Assembly: GCA_037178625.1 (NCBI GenBank)
Contig: CM074139.1
Location: forward strand, 620,001-684,000
DNA: 64,000 bases
Reading direction: 5' to 3'
Origin: Skeletonema tropicum
Lineage: Eukaryota > Bacillariophyta > Thalassiosirophyceae > Thalassiosirales > Thalassiosiraceae
Below the pieces are notes generated by a model that saw only the letters and a list, made by a program, of their open reading frames with translations, was not told the origin of the DNA and made no database searches. Made by a program: the position numbers and the translations under genes. Below are positions 52,176 through 63,088 of this stretch, in pieces (the first letter of the stretch is position 1; each line of letters begins with the position of its first letter).

Positions 52176-53885
52176 CTGAAGATGGAAGAAGATTATTTTT
52201 ACGGAGAGTATTTTATGAAGAGACAGTGGAGAAGCAGCAACAGCCAGAAGGCGATTCGAAATGAGTGTCTGCCACCCAGCTGTTGTCACCCATTACCCAC
52301 GACGTGTTCCTCTTTACCCACGTTTGGCTGAGTAAGCACCCCGTCTAAAATCTAGCTTCCGACAGCTTCAAAGTTTATTACACCCTAAGTGAATGAGAAA
52401 TTATGACAGGATCAACTTATCCGCGTGGAAGATTCCCCCTCCGGGGAGCTACTTACTTGGGTGCTACCTAAACCGATTATGATATTCTTTCTAACTCTGA
52501 ATAATTTAGATGGAAGTGGCATTAGAAGGGGTTCGGCCTTCTCTTTCCACGATCGGATGCCGGATGCGATGCCTCGCTCGCTGGGAAAATGAGTCAAGTC
52601 ACAGACTGGACCTCGGTTCTTCACGCTTCGCATCTCGCACTGTTACTCCCGGATGCCACCGAGCTTGCTAGTTCGTTGGAACTCCGCAAGCACAAGAAAG
52701 AAAAGAGAGACTGCAACACAGAGAGTGTGTGAGGTACCAAGAAACTGCAGGGTTTTAAAGCTCAAGGTGCTAAAAACCCAACCCCGTTGCACAAAGCAAA
52801 GCTGCCCATTGGTTAAAGGGTGGGGTGTGGGAAAAAAGCAATTAACTACGTCTAATTGAAACCCTACTGTAACGGCAGTAGCAATGCTTTTCCAACGAAG
52901 AATGACCATGTTGGGAAAGAGGGAGAAAGAGCTGAAGAGTGAAAGACGAGGTGTGACATCCGACGACGTACAGTTGTCACGCTCAGCTCAACATCACCAC
53001 AAAAATACATGTGTACACAACATCTCATAAAGCAAACTAATAGTTCTTGGAAGGGTCAGGACACTGAGCTGCACCGCACCGTCGAATAAAGCAAGAGGGG
53101 CAAGAACCGAGATTTTATGTTGCATGTAATTGTAGTGTGTGTGTACAAATCGAATCTGAGTATCATTTTGTATGAGTATGATTTATTTCAATCATAGTCA
53201 TATCCGTAGCTTCGATGTCGATGTATACTCAAGCTCAAGGACTATTGCTATTGCGACTGCACAGCCAGCGGATATGGCTCCCTTCGCGACGCTGGCTCAG
53301 TCTCAGCTGGCATCTACTTCTTGTATGCACATCACACAAGGCAGGAAGTAATGTAGAATGAGTAGATGTTCGTACATGAATACCTAGACCTAGCTAATAT
53401 AATTATACGAGAGTTGATTCTAGTAAGCAACGTACTCTAGTTGACTATATTCTCGGTTCCAAAGCGAGGGTAGGCACATGCGTAAAGATCTAACAGAATC
53501 AAATGCGATAGACTATCACTGATAATATTTGTAGGTAAAGCTAAAAGTAATTCAACAAAGATTTAACACTTTATCTACACAAAATTTACTATTCAAAATG
53601 GCTACAAAAGATTTTAGCTAGTAACGCTCAAGATGTTGCGCAAATGATATAAACATATATATCCAACGTCGACCTGATAAGAAAGAGTCTTGTTTCGACT
53701 TATTGTTGTCTAAGTATGAGGTAGCTCGAAGGTCATGATGTTGGATATCAGCTGAATCGGCCAAAGAAAATGATACCCAATTCTTACGGTGAGAAAGATT
53801 TGAGAGTATGCAATCTGGCCGTCCTCTTCTCTTGATAAATCTAAGACCCCAACTCAAATTTGCAGCTGCTTGTCAAGGATTAAGC
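52176..53885. other. Spacer with helicase debris and start of an MF-TPK repeat unit
   Basis: About 52,560-52,640 (reverse strand) matches the beginning of the helicase remnant at 40,345 (AAGAACCGAGGTCCAGTCT). From about 53,040 the sequence is duplicated at about 61,900 (CCGTCGAATAAAGCAAGAGG). A 79-residue minus ORF at 53,618-53,857 looks like a 3' UTR. No gene is supported. Confidence 0.4.
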
Positions 53886-54347
53886 TCATGATGAAGATCG
53901 CCGAGACCGCAATCTGATGACAGGATAGTGACCTTGTGGAACAGTATTCACAATACTATTGTTGCTGTTGCGGACTGCCACTGGAGCATAGCGAACGGCT
54001 GGCCTGATGACGCCAGGCGCGGTCAGGAAGAATTCTTGCTCGTCGTCAATGCTTGATGACGCAAAAGATTCATCATCTGTTGCGGGAGTGAGGCTGGGCC
54101 TATCCGATGCCAACGATAAGAAGGTCGACGTTGACGAAGCTGACGATTGATGCGATGATAGGGACAGTAGAGGTGCCGGGCGTCTCTGAAGAGCCGACGT
54201 GGGCTTTTGATCTGATGATGAGCAGGGCACTTGCATTGCTGCCGATGAAGGCAGGTTGGCGAAGTTTGGATTGGGTCTCGGTGGAGAAGGGCATGTCAAG
54301 TGGACTTCCTTGCTCTCGTTGTTATTGGTCTTTGGCGTGTGAAACAT
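53886..54347 (-). CDS. MF-TPK family small disordered protein, copy 4
   Basis: 153 residues from ATG 54,347: MFHTPKTNNNESKEVHLTCP, SPPRPNPNFANLPSSA, a Ser-rich centre (SSHQSSASSTSTFLSLASD), an acidic block (ATDDESFASSSIDDEQEFFL), APGVIRPAVRYAPVAVRN and the basic end YPVIRLRSRRSSS. This subfamily keeps the TPK...CPSPPRP core of copies 1-3 but has a different second half. The 5' and 3' flanks are shared with copies 5, 7 and 8, so it belongs to the array. Several SP/TP sites make CDK phosphorylation plausible (inference). Confidence 0.65.
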   Translation of the reverse strand: MFHTPKTNNNESKEVHLTCPSPPRPNPNFANLPSSAAMQVPCSSSDQKPTSALQRRPAPLLSLSSHQSSASSTSTFLSLASDRPSLTPATDDESFASSSIDDEQEFFLTAPGVIRPAVRYAPVAVRNSNNSIVNTVPQGHYPVIRLRSRRSSS

Positions 54348-54848
54348 TCTTGTTTATCTATGTAGTGCGATGGATGGAGGGGATGCTACTCAATTAGAGT
54401 TGTTGTTAGTAGTTGTGTCTCCTAACTATGGATGTTCATGTTCTTGTTTCTTTGTTCTTCATCCAGCTTGTGCTCAGGTAAACGTGCAGCTTGTGCTCTC
54501 TAGAGAGAGAGGTAGAGTGTTGTATTGTGCAGTTCGCACTGGTTGTTCTTTGTTCAGCGAAGTACGATACATACATAATTGAAGCAGAGAAGCAGCTGGT
54601 AAGCAAAATGAACTACTAAGTCCAATGTAGGACATTTCAAAAGAGCAGCTGGCCTGCAGCTGGCTTGTTCCTCATACATGATTCTTGCTCTCGTCACTAC
54701 ACTGTTGAGTGTTGTATGTATTGGCACTTGAACGGGCCTTTCTCTCTGTTCTTCCCGTTGTCAGGCCGCTAAGTTAGAAAAAAGCGTGTCTTTTTGAATT
54801 TTCACATGGCATTACTAATTCCTATTTATGTAGATTGACAAATGGAAA
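54348..54848. promoter_or_regulatory. 5' flank of the MF-TPK array gene, conserved between copies
   Basis: TCTTGTTTATCTATGTAGTG, GTCTCCTAACTATGGATGTT and CAGCTGGCCTGCAGCTGGCT recur upstream of copy 8 (63,089-63,400), and the first two partly upstream of copy 5. Conservation may reflect recent duplication as much as promoter function. Confidence 0.4.
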
Positions 54849-54856
54849 CGCGAGAC

Positions 54857-56019
54857 CAGGCGACCACACCGAAAAAATACATACCTGGGTTCAAGGGTAA
54901 ATAAATAGGGTATGTCACAAAGAGTGTGACGCTTACCGTCTCGTGGTCAAACTCAAACTGTGACACGAGGCGATTTCTACGTATTCCTACGTTGTACCTA
55001 ATACTGTCCACCGTTGTCCACCGAACACACACAATTTCCCTAAGTAACAGTGCCGATACGACGTTTTATTACCTATGGTTGAGTCTCGCTTGCTTCATCG
55101 TTTCCCGTCATTGAAAGCTCGAACTGATCATTCACCGCTCAAAGCAACGGCAACCATGGTCGACGTTGCCGCTGCTGAATTAGACCAAGTTTATAGCTAT
55201 ATTATCCGCCTATCGGTGGCTGATTGTTACTATGGATTATTATGTTGATGTTATCGTACGTAGATCCACCAGAAACGCTCCTTGGGATGTTCAATGAGCC
55301 CTATTCAATGGCCGGCGCCGGCGCTCGCCGGACGTCACCGTCTAATATTGCCTCCATGCTGCCTTCCCTCGGCGGATTTGCCTGCGGCGAGAGCTTCAAC
55401 TTAACATAATAATCCATAATAACGGTCAGCCACCGATCGGACGATAGTACGGCTATTAACTTGGTCTATTTCAACGGCGGCAACGGTGATCATGGTTGCC
55501 GTGCCTTGAGCGGCGTGGTTGGTGCTGATCAACCTGTTGACCGGCACTGACTTTCGCATCTGAGTTTGACCACGAGACTGTAAATCCTCTTTATTTTTTT
55601 GCGTGTCGTCGTCGCGGTGGAGATTTCCCGCCAAAATTTGAGTCATACCCTATTTATTTACCCTTGCCTGGGTTCTGGTATTTTTTGGGTATTGAGTGTA
55701 ACTACTGCGTACGTACCTGCTCTATTTCTGTATGGGTACTTACCTGATACGTACTACCTAGGGGTAACTACCTTCTGGGTACTCCTAATCAGGTACAAAA
55801 GAGCTCGAAATGCCCGTGAAATTGCGAAATTTACTCCTGAAATGGCCAAAATTCTTCAGAAAAGTATATACCCATTCAAGGACCTAACTCGACCTACTTA
55901 ACTGGGTCACCTAGGTAATGGGTACGTAAGCAAGACATACGTACCCATTCGAAAATACGGATCGGTATTACCCAATAAATACGTAGGTACCTACGTTTTT
56001 TCGGATTAGAACAACCCTG
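54857..56019. mobile_element. 1163-bp hAT-like non-autonomous element with an 8-bp target duplication
   Basis: The ends are CAGGCGACC...GAAAAAATAC and, reverse-complemented, CAGGGTTGTT...CCGAAAAAACG. The 8-bp direct repeat CGCGAGAC is at 54,849-54,856 and 56,020-56,027. An 8-bp duplication and CAGG ends fit the hAT superfamily. The internal part (about 54,870-55,690) is a large imperfect palindrome centred near 55,300 (GGCCGGCGCCGG). No transposase ORF. The paralogous segment at 63,565-63,610 lacks the element and carries a single CGCGAGGC there. Confidence 0.75.
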
Positions 56020-56027
56020 CGCGAGAC

Positions 56028-58015
56028 TCTTTTATTGTACTTTCCGACGACAATTTCGATGACAACTGGGACTCGGTGAAGCTGTTGTGCGACGTTGTGC
56101 AAAGATGAGTCGTGCGTGTTGACGACCGCGACTCAGGACTTATGTATGGCAGGTCGTGAAAAGGCTATGAAAAAAGCGTGAAAAATAAGTATTGTACTTA
56201 AGAAGAAAGAGAGAATGAAAGGAAGAAAAAGAGACGAAGGCAAGGTTGGTTGTTGGTTTGATGTAGACTTATTGCTCTCGAGCGATAGTAGAATAGATCA
56301 TCTATTTATGCATTGTCTATTGGGCGTGAAGTATTGGCATGTGGCACGCGCCGAGCTGACAAGAGCTCATAGAACTCAATCTTTGAACTTTTCCGATACT
56401 CCTAAGTATATCGACAAGCTGTGCCGTGAGTATTGTTTCTTAAGTTGTATTCTTTTCTTTCCTGTGCTATCATACTGGATGTGATGTAGATAGATGTAGA
56501 CGCAAAGGCAACAGTGACGCGCAGCACTCACTGATACTCTGACTCGACTGTTGTGTTGCATCATCTCTCCATTATCACTCAACTTAACAATGCATTCATC
56601 CCCTCCATTACACAATAATCAAAGAATTGTGACCTTACGAATTGATTCACCTATTCAGTAGACGCAGCAAATCTGTATCAATGTGTTCGTTAGGGTTTGC
56701 CCTCCGCCTCCTCATCGAACGTTGGTATGCTTTGCATACTTCAATCTCGCTGGGTCAGCCAGTGAATCTATTGAGTTATCGACTGATTTCTTCACGATTG
56801 TCCTCCTCTAATTATTGGGGTGTAGACTCCTATATACTCAAACAAAACACATCATAACGTGTCGTATGATATTAATACAGAAATTGTAGATCTCGTTTTC
56901 CACGACACGATAGGTTTCGATTTCGACAGCATTCGACGTAGCAGATACATTATCTTATACCAACTTGCAATTAACTGCTGCGTAGTCGCACCGAACAAGA
57001 TCTAACAATTGGTTTCACTGTCGGCATAATCGACAGTAGCAGGGAGCGAGAGCGCACAATACATGTCATCGAAATAATGTGATCATAGGCAGCTTGAACC
57101 GCCCATCAGATGATCTCCCTCCTATGACGTGTCGTTCGCACGTAGAGGCTCTTGATAAAGCAGGCATCGATTAAATAGTTTGCCGTATGGGGCGGAAGGC
57201 CGCCCGCCATCGTCAACAATGCCAGAGTGTGGTCATAGTGTGGAGCCAGTGATGGTTGGAGTGGTGGTGGGGCGGGGCCAAGGCAGAGGCGAGCTTTTAA
57301 AAATCTATATATCAAAGTCCGAATGTTACTTATCGGTACGATTGCTTTGAAAACAGTCGAGCTTGAGATCAATTCTTGTAGTTAGCGGACGATCAAGGTA
57401 TCTATGAGATTCTGATGACGAAATAAATATGATTCATGCTTTGAAACAGGGTCAACAACCTAGTAGTTACCGAGTTATGGCTAGTCATATGAAGCTGATT
57501 TTCACCATGGTTGTATCGTTTTAGATGCCATTATCAGAGTTGAGTCAGGGCAAAAAATTTTCCATCTTTCACGTAGGAATCAATTTAGAATGCGTAGATG
57601 TTCATACAAGAATACCTAGCTATTGTACGAGAGTTGATATTATTAAGCAACGTACTAGTTGAATATATTCTCGTTTCCAAAGCGAGGGTAGGCACATGCG
57701 TAAAGATCTAACAGAATCAAATGCGATAGAAGTAAAGCAAAAAGTAATTCAACAAAGATCTTAAAACTTAATCTCTACAAAATTTACAATTCAGAATGGT
57801 TACAAATGATTGTAGTCAGTAGCGCTCAAGGTGTTGCGCAAATGATATAAACATATAATATGACCAACGTGGACTTGATAAGGAGGAGTCTTGCTTCGAC
57901 GTAAGCTAATGATGTTGGATATGAGCTGAATCGGCCAAAGAAAATGATATCCAATTCTTACGGTGAGAAAGATTTGAGAGTATGCATTCGTCGCAGTCCT
58001 CTTCTCTTGATAAAT
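56028..58015. other. Spacer
   Basis: 56,064-56,140 matches 63,611-63,680 (GTCGTGCGTGTTGACGACCG). From about 57,590 the 3' flank of the copy 5 repeat unit begins. Short ORFs (for example 57,106-57,372) show no support. Confidence 0.35.
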
Positions 58016-58516
58016 CTAAGACCCCAACTCAAATTCGCAGCTGCTTGTCAAGGACGAAGCGCATGATGAAGATCGCCGAGGCCGCAATCTGATGACAGGA
58101 TAGTGACCTTGTGGAACAGTATTCACAATGTTATTGTTGCGGACTGCCACTGGAGCATAGCGAACGGCTGGCCTGATGACGCCAGGCGCGGTCAGGAAGA
58201 ATTCTTGCTCGATGTCAATGCTTGATGACGCAAAAGATTCATCATCTGTTGCGGGAGTGAGGCTGGGCCTATCCGATGCCAACGATGAGAAGGTCGACGT
58301 CGACGAAGCTGACGATTGATGCGATGATAGGGATAGTAGAGTTGTCAGGCGTCTCTGAAGAGCCGATGTGGGTTTTTGATCTGATGATGAGCAGGGCACT
58401 TGCATTGCTGCCGATGAAGGCAGGTTGGCGAAGTTTGGATTAGGTCTCGGTGGAGAAGGGCATGTCAAGTGGACTCCCTTGCTCTCGTTGTTTTTGGCCT
58501 TTGGCGTGTGAAACAT
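58016..58516 (-). CDS. MF-TPK family small disordered protein, copy 5, with stop loss
   Basis: 166 residues from ATG 58,516 (MFHTPKAKNNESKGVHLTCP). It is the same as copy 4 to the basic end RPRRSSS. There the TGA used by copies 4, 7 and 8 is TGC, adding CASSLTSSCEFELGS before the next stop. It is otherwise intact, with SPPRPNPNF, the acidic SSSIDIEQEFFL block and PVIRL. The added Cys-containing tail is unique in the array. Confidence 0.65.
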   Translation of the reverse strand: MFHTPKAKNNESKGVHLTCPSPPRPNPNFANLPSSAAMQVPCSSSDQKPTSALQRRLTTLLSLSSHQSSASSTSTFSSLASDRPSLTPATDDESFASSSIDIEQEFFLTAPGVIRPAVRYAPVAVRNNNIVNTVPQGHYPVIRLRPRRSSSCASSLTSSCEFELGS

Positions 58517-59982
58517 TCTTGTTTATCTATGTAGTGCGCAGTATGGAGGGGATGCTACTCAATAGAGTTGTTAGTAGTTGTGTCTTCTATGGATGTTCAT
58601 GTTCTTGCTTCTTTTACATATCTGCAATCTGCAGGTGCGCAGCTTGTGGGGATAGGGCTGGTAGCTGGTAGATGGTTCTGTGCACTGTGCGCGTGTTGTT
58701 CCTTTGTTGGCTATATATCCATAGTGAGTTTTTTGGGGTTATTTTGGCCCTTGATGGACAAATTTGTCCATCAGCAAAATACTAGTGTCCACTGTGTAGT
58801 AAAAACAATAAGAGTTATACCAAGGGAACCCTCATATCGCATGGACACTAGTACCCCATCACAAAACCACCATGCCGCTACCAGAAGGATGGTGTTCCAT
58901 AAGCCCACTGACCCCCAAGTATTGTCCATAGACCCATTTTCAACGTAAAATCGAATGGTGCAGTCGGTTGGCTTCGATATTTAGAATTTGACGACATATT
59001 TGGTCACTAAATTGAAATTCGTCATGATTCGAGCATGCGTAAAGCGTCAATGGGGGTCAATTAATCCATGGTATTATTGATGCCATAGAGTACCACCCCT
59101 CCGTACCCGTCATACAACTATCCTACGTGAGTGTTGGCCATAACTTGTGCAAGGCCATGCATGTTACTTCTTTTTGAGGTTCTGGACACCATTACGGCAG
59201 CCATCAAGATGCTGCAAGTGCAAGTGATTTAAATGTCTTCAATTTATATTATGATATCAAGGCTTACACGACAATATCTTACTATTAAAAATGACTACAA
59301 TATATAGTGTATCTGCATTAAAGACTGTGGTTATGCTCATTTGAGGTGGTTCATGCCGAGGTGCCAATTACTCTCAGCTATGACTCTGATAAGCATCCAC
59401 TATGGTTGAGACGGCATCTGCGTCTGCAGTACGTCTACACGGCAGGGTGCTATGTAGACAGGAAGGCAGAGTGCTGTCCAGAAAAAAGAGTGATGCACAT
59501 TTCTAGCTTCCATCTAAGAAGAGATGCTTGCACCATCATGAGCTCTTGTTTTGCTGTAGAAGTAGAAACTTGCATCCATGGAATTGTCACTACGCAGAGA
59601 CTTCATGTTGTCGGCCCTGACAGCAAGGATCGTCAAATGATGTGAGTGATTCTTAATCATCTGATGTTTGTAGATTGAAAAGGACACGATTTCTGCACAG
59701 ATTCTATTAATTACATTACTGATATTGTATTTGTTTGTTGTAAATACAATTACAATGATAAGTGCATATCAAAAACGTGACCAACGATATCGTGGATTTG
59801 AATCGTTGATAGTAGATTTGGTTTCGTGTGACAATTATCTTGACTTTCGTTGTGTCAACTGCGTCTATCTCCTCAGCAACTTCTTAAGCGTGAGAGGTGT
59901 TGGCGATGGATAGTAGCAAGCTTGCGGTATCAGATGCCAACACAACTTTGTTGTAGCTGATCAGTTTGTAGAGAGACAAATC
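58517..59982. other. Spacer
   Basis: Contains a perfect 22-bp palindrome at 58,752-58,773 (TGATGGACAAA and complement) and inverted TACTAGTGTCCA/TGGACACTAGTA at about 58,780 and 58,842. ORFs at 59,346-59,645 and 59,725-59,913 have no support. Confidence 0.35.
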
Positions 59983-60450
59983 TCAGGATAAAGATCGGCG
60001 ATGCTTCAACTTGATGGATTTATGCCGGCCTTGTGTGACAAATTTGACAATGCTGACCATGCTGTTGGTGTGGACTGCCACTGGATCACCGCAAAAGATT
60101 GACCCCGTGGCGGCAGGCGTGATGAATTCTTGCTCGCTATCGCTGCTTGATGAAGATTCATCATCATACGTGAGAGTGAGGATAGGACTATCGGATGCCA
60201 ACGATGAAGAGGTCACCGACGTTGATGAAGTTGACAACCGACATGATTGGAATAGTAGAGGTACCGGGCGTCTCTGAAGAACCCAAGAGGGCTGAAGATC
60301 TGAGTATGAGCAGGGCAATGGCAGCTGCAGCTCTACCGACGAAGGCAGGTTGACGAAGTTTAGTTTGGGTCTTGGTGGCGAGGGGCATTTCGAGTTAGCT
60401 GCATCATTCTTATTGTTGTTGTTGGTCTTTGGCGTGTAAAATATTTTCAT
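59983..60450 (-). CDS. MF-TPK family small disordered protein, copy 6, diverged
   Basis: 155 residues from ATG 60,450: MKIFYTPKTNNNNKNDAANS, KCPSPPRPKLNFVNLPSS, a Ser-rich centre, an acidic block (YDDESSSSSDSEQEFI) and a basic end KSIKLKHRRSLS. All blocks of copies 4, 5 and 8 are present, but most other positions differ, so the motif blocks are probably the functional parts. Its 5' flank (60,451-60,717) does not resemble those of copies 4 and 5, but its distal part is duplicated upstream of copy 7. Confidence 0.65.
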   Translation of the reverse strand: MKIFYTPKTNNNNKNDAANSKCPSPPRPKLNFVNLPSSVELQLPLPCSYSDLQPSWVLQRRPVPLLFQSCRLSTSSTSVTSSSLASDSPILTLTYDDESSSSSDSEQEFITPAATGSIFCGDPVAVHTNSMVSIVKFVTQGRHKSIKLKHRRSLS

Positions 60451-60993
60451 TGCTTTAAGTATGAGCGCTCAAGATGATGTTGTTACTGATGTAATCGTGG
60501 TTTAGTGAATTTGTTGCGGTTGTGTGTAGAACTTGTTGGGTCTTTTGCAGGTGTTTTTCTGAAGCTGAAGCAGATCTTTCCGTTCTTCGACATGGTTGCG
60601 TCGCAGACGCGACGTGGTCGAGATCTACTAGAGCTGCAATGTGCATTTTGTAATGGGTTGTTCGTGGGAATGATTCTTGCGCTCATCACATGTCACATGT
60701 GATAGTTGCATTGGCTTTTGCTACAAAATTTACAATTCAAAATGGTTACAAATGATTGTAGTCAGCAGCGCTCAAGGTGTTGCGCAAATGATATAAACAT
60801 ATATGTCCAACGTGGACTTGATAAGGAGGAGTCTTGCTTCGACGTAAGCTAATGATGTTGGATATCAGCTGAATCGGCCAAAGAAAATGATATCCAATTC
60901 ATTACGGCGAGAAAGTTTTCAGAGTATGCATTCGTCGCAGTCCTCTTCTCTTGATAACTTGCTGCAGGCGCTGTCGCTTGTCAAGGACGAAGC
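60451..60993. other. 5' flank of copy 6 and 3' flank of the duplicated copy 7
   Basis: 60,544-60,717 is repeated almost exactly at 61,440-61,614. From 60,718 the sequence matches the 3' flank of copy 8 (62,355 onward), so a junction lies at about 60,718. An ORF on - at 60,455-60,646 corresponds to the N terminus of the chimeric copy 7 frame. Confidence 0.5.
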
Positions 60994-61542
60994 TCATGAT
61001 GAAGATCGCCGAGGCCGCAATCTGATGACAGGATAGTGACCTGGTGGAACAGTGTTCACAATATTATTGTTGCGAACTGCTACTGGAGCATAGCGAACGG
61101 CTGGCCTGATGACGCCAGGCGCGGTCAGGAAGAATTCTTGCTCGTCGTCAATGCTTGATGACGCAAAAGATTCATCATCATCATCTGTTGCGGGAGTGAG
61201 GCTGGGCCTATCCGATGCCAACGACAAGAAGGTCGACGTTGACGAAGCTGTCGATTGATGCGATGATAGGGATAGTAGAGTTGTCAGGCGTCTCTGAAGA
61301 GCCGACGTGGGCTTTTGATCTGATGATGAGCAGGGCACTTGCATTGCTGCCGATGAAGGCAGGTTGGCGAAGTTTGGATTGGGTCTCGGTGGAGAAGGGC
61401 ATGTCAAGTGGACTTCCTTGCTCTCGTTGTTATTGGTCTTTTGCAGGTGTTTTTCTGAAGCTGAAGCAGATCTTTCCGTTCTTCGACATGGTTGCGTCGC
61501 AGACGCGACGTGGTCGAGATCTACTAGAGCTGCAATGTGCAT
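60994..61542 (-). pseudogene. MF-TPK family, copy 7, chimeric 5' end
   Basis: The body from KTNNNESKEVHLTCPSPPRP to RPRRSSS matches copies 4 and 8. The MFHTP start is replaced by sequence identical to the 5' flank of copy 6 (61,440-61,614 equals 60,544-60,717). The frame stays open into that flank, giving MHIAALVDLDHVASATQPCR as a new N terminus (182 residues). The join lies at a shared GGTCTTT. Whether the fused frame is expressed is unknown; the conserved start motif is lost. Confidence 0.6.
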
Positions 61543-62626
61543 TTTGTAATGGGTTGTTCGTGGGAATGATTCTTGCGCTCATCACATGTCACATGTGATA
61601 GTTGCATTGGCTTTTGCTTACGCTGCGCGCGTTTGCAGTTTTTTTTTTTTTTCAAAATTTGATGCCTTTGAACGAGTATCTAATTCCTAGAGGAGTACAA
61701 TACCTTTTAGGAGTAGTTCGTAGGAGTACAACTCTTCTTTCTCCCTCAACCTGAGAGGCCTCACAAGCAGACAAAGGTTTGTACCGTACGTGGACCGTGG
61801 GTGATCATTCCATCATCATGTTGTCATGCCTTGTCATAAGAAGTAGATACACATACATCTCATCTAATACTAATGACCTTTGGTCCGATGTCGGTTATAT
61901 ACAGCTGCACCGTCGAATAAAGCAAGAGGGCCAAGAAGAGAGATTTAATGTTGCATGTAGTTGTAGTAGTGTGCAAATCGAATCTGATCATCATTGCATG
62001 GTTTATTTTGATCAAAGTCATATCCGTAGCATCGATGAATAATCAAGGACTATTACGACTGCACAGCCAGCAAAGTAGATGGATATGACTGCCTACGCGA
62101 CGCTGGCTCAGTCTCAGCTGGCATCTACTCCTTGTATGTACATCACACAAGGCAGGATGCAATGTAGAATGAGTAGATGTTCATACACGAATACCTAGCT
62201 ATTGTACGAGAGTTGATATTATTAAGCAACGTACTAGTTGAATATATTCTCGTTTCCAAAGCGAGGGTAGGCACATGCGTAAAGATCTAACAGAATCAAA
62301 TGCGATAGAAGTAAAGCAAAAAGTAATTCAACAAAGATCTTAAAACTTAATCTCTACAAAATTTACAATTCAAAATGGTTACAAATGATTGTAGTCAGTA
62401 GCGCTCAAGGTGTTGCGCAAATGATATAAACATATATGTCCAACGTGGACTTGATAAGGAGGAGTCTTGCTTCGACGTAAGCTAATGATGTTGGATATCA
62501 GCTGAATCGGCCAAAGAAAATGATATCCAATTCATTACGGCGAGAAAGTTTTCAGAGTATGCATTCGTCGCAGTCCTCTTCTCTTGATAACTTGCTGCAG
62601 GCGCTGTCGCTTGTCAAGGACGAAGC
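61543..62626. other. Spacer and 3' flank of copy 8
   Basis: A T tract lies at about 61,640. From about 61,900 the sequence repeats the segment beginning near 53,070, and 62,160-62,620 repeats the 57,590-58,010 block. No gene is supported. Confidence 0.4.
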
Positions 62627-63088
62627 TCATGATGAAGATCGCCGAGGCCGCAATCTGATGACAGGATAGTGACCTTGTGGAACAGTATTCACAATATTAT
62701 TGTTGCGAACTGCTACTGGAGCATAGCGAACGGCTGGCCTGATGACGCCAGGCGCGGTCAGGAAGAATTCTTGCTCGTCGTCAATGCTTGATGACGCAAA
62801 AGATTCATCATCATCATCTGTTGCGGGAGTGAGGCTGGGCCTATCCGATGCCAACGACAAGAAGGTCGACGTTGACGAAGCTGTCGATTGATGCGATGAT
62901 AGGGATAGTAGAGGTGCCGGGCCTCTCTGAAGAGCTGATGTGGGCTTTTGATCTGATGATGAGCAGGGCACTTGCATTGCTGCCGATGAAGGCAGGTTGG
63001 CGAAGTTTGGATTAGGTCTCGGTGGAGAAGGGCATGTCAAGTGGATTCCCTTGCTCTCGTTGTTATTGGTCTTTGGCGTGTGAAACAT
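62627..63088 (-). CDS. MF-TPK family small disordered protein, copy 8
   Basis: 153 residues from ATG 63,088: MFHTPKTNNNESKGIHLTCP, SPPRPNPNF, the Ser-rich centre, DDDDESFASSSIDDEQEFFL, then PVIRLRPRRSSS. It is intact. The 3' flank (62,355-62,626) is nearly identical to that of copy 7, making this the likely template for that duplication. The 5' flank matches copy 4. Confidence 0.65.
   Translation of the reverse strand: MFHTPKTNNNESKGIHLTCPSPPRPNPNFANLPSSAAMQVPCSSSDQKPTSALQRGPAPLLSLSSHQSTASSTSTFLSLASDRPSLTPATDDDDESFASSSIDDEQEFFLTAPGVIRPAVRYAPVAVRNNNIVNTVPQGHYPVIRLRPRRSSS

Noticed and set aside
57106..57372. 88-residue minus-strand ORF
   Set aside because: No recognisable family and no conserved counterpart in the duplicated segments.
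59346..59645. 99-residue ORF between MF-TPK copies 5 and 6
   Set aside because: It starts at a non-ATG codon and is unrelated to the array genes; composition is not distinctive.
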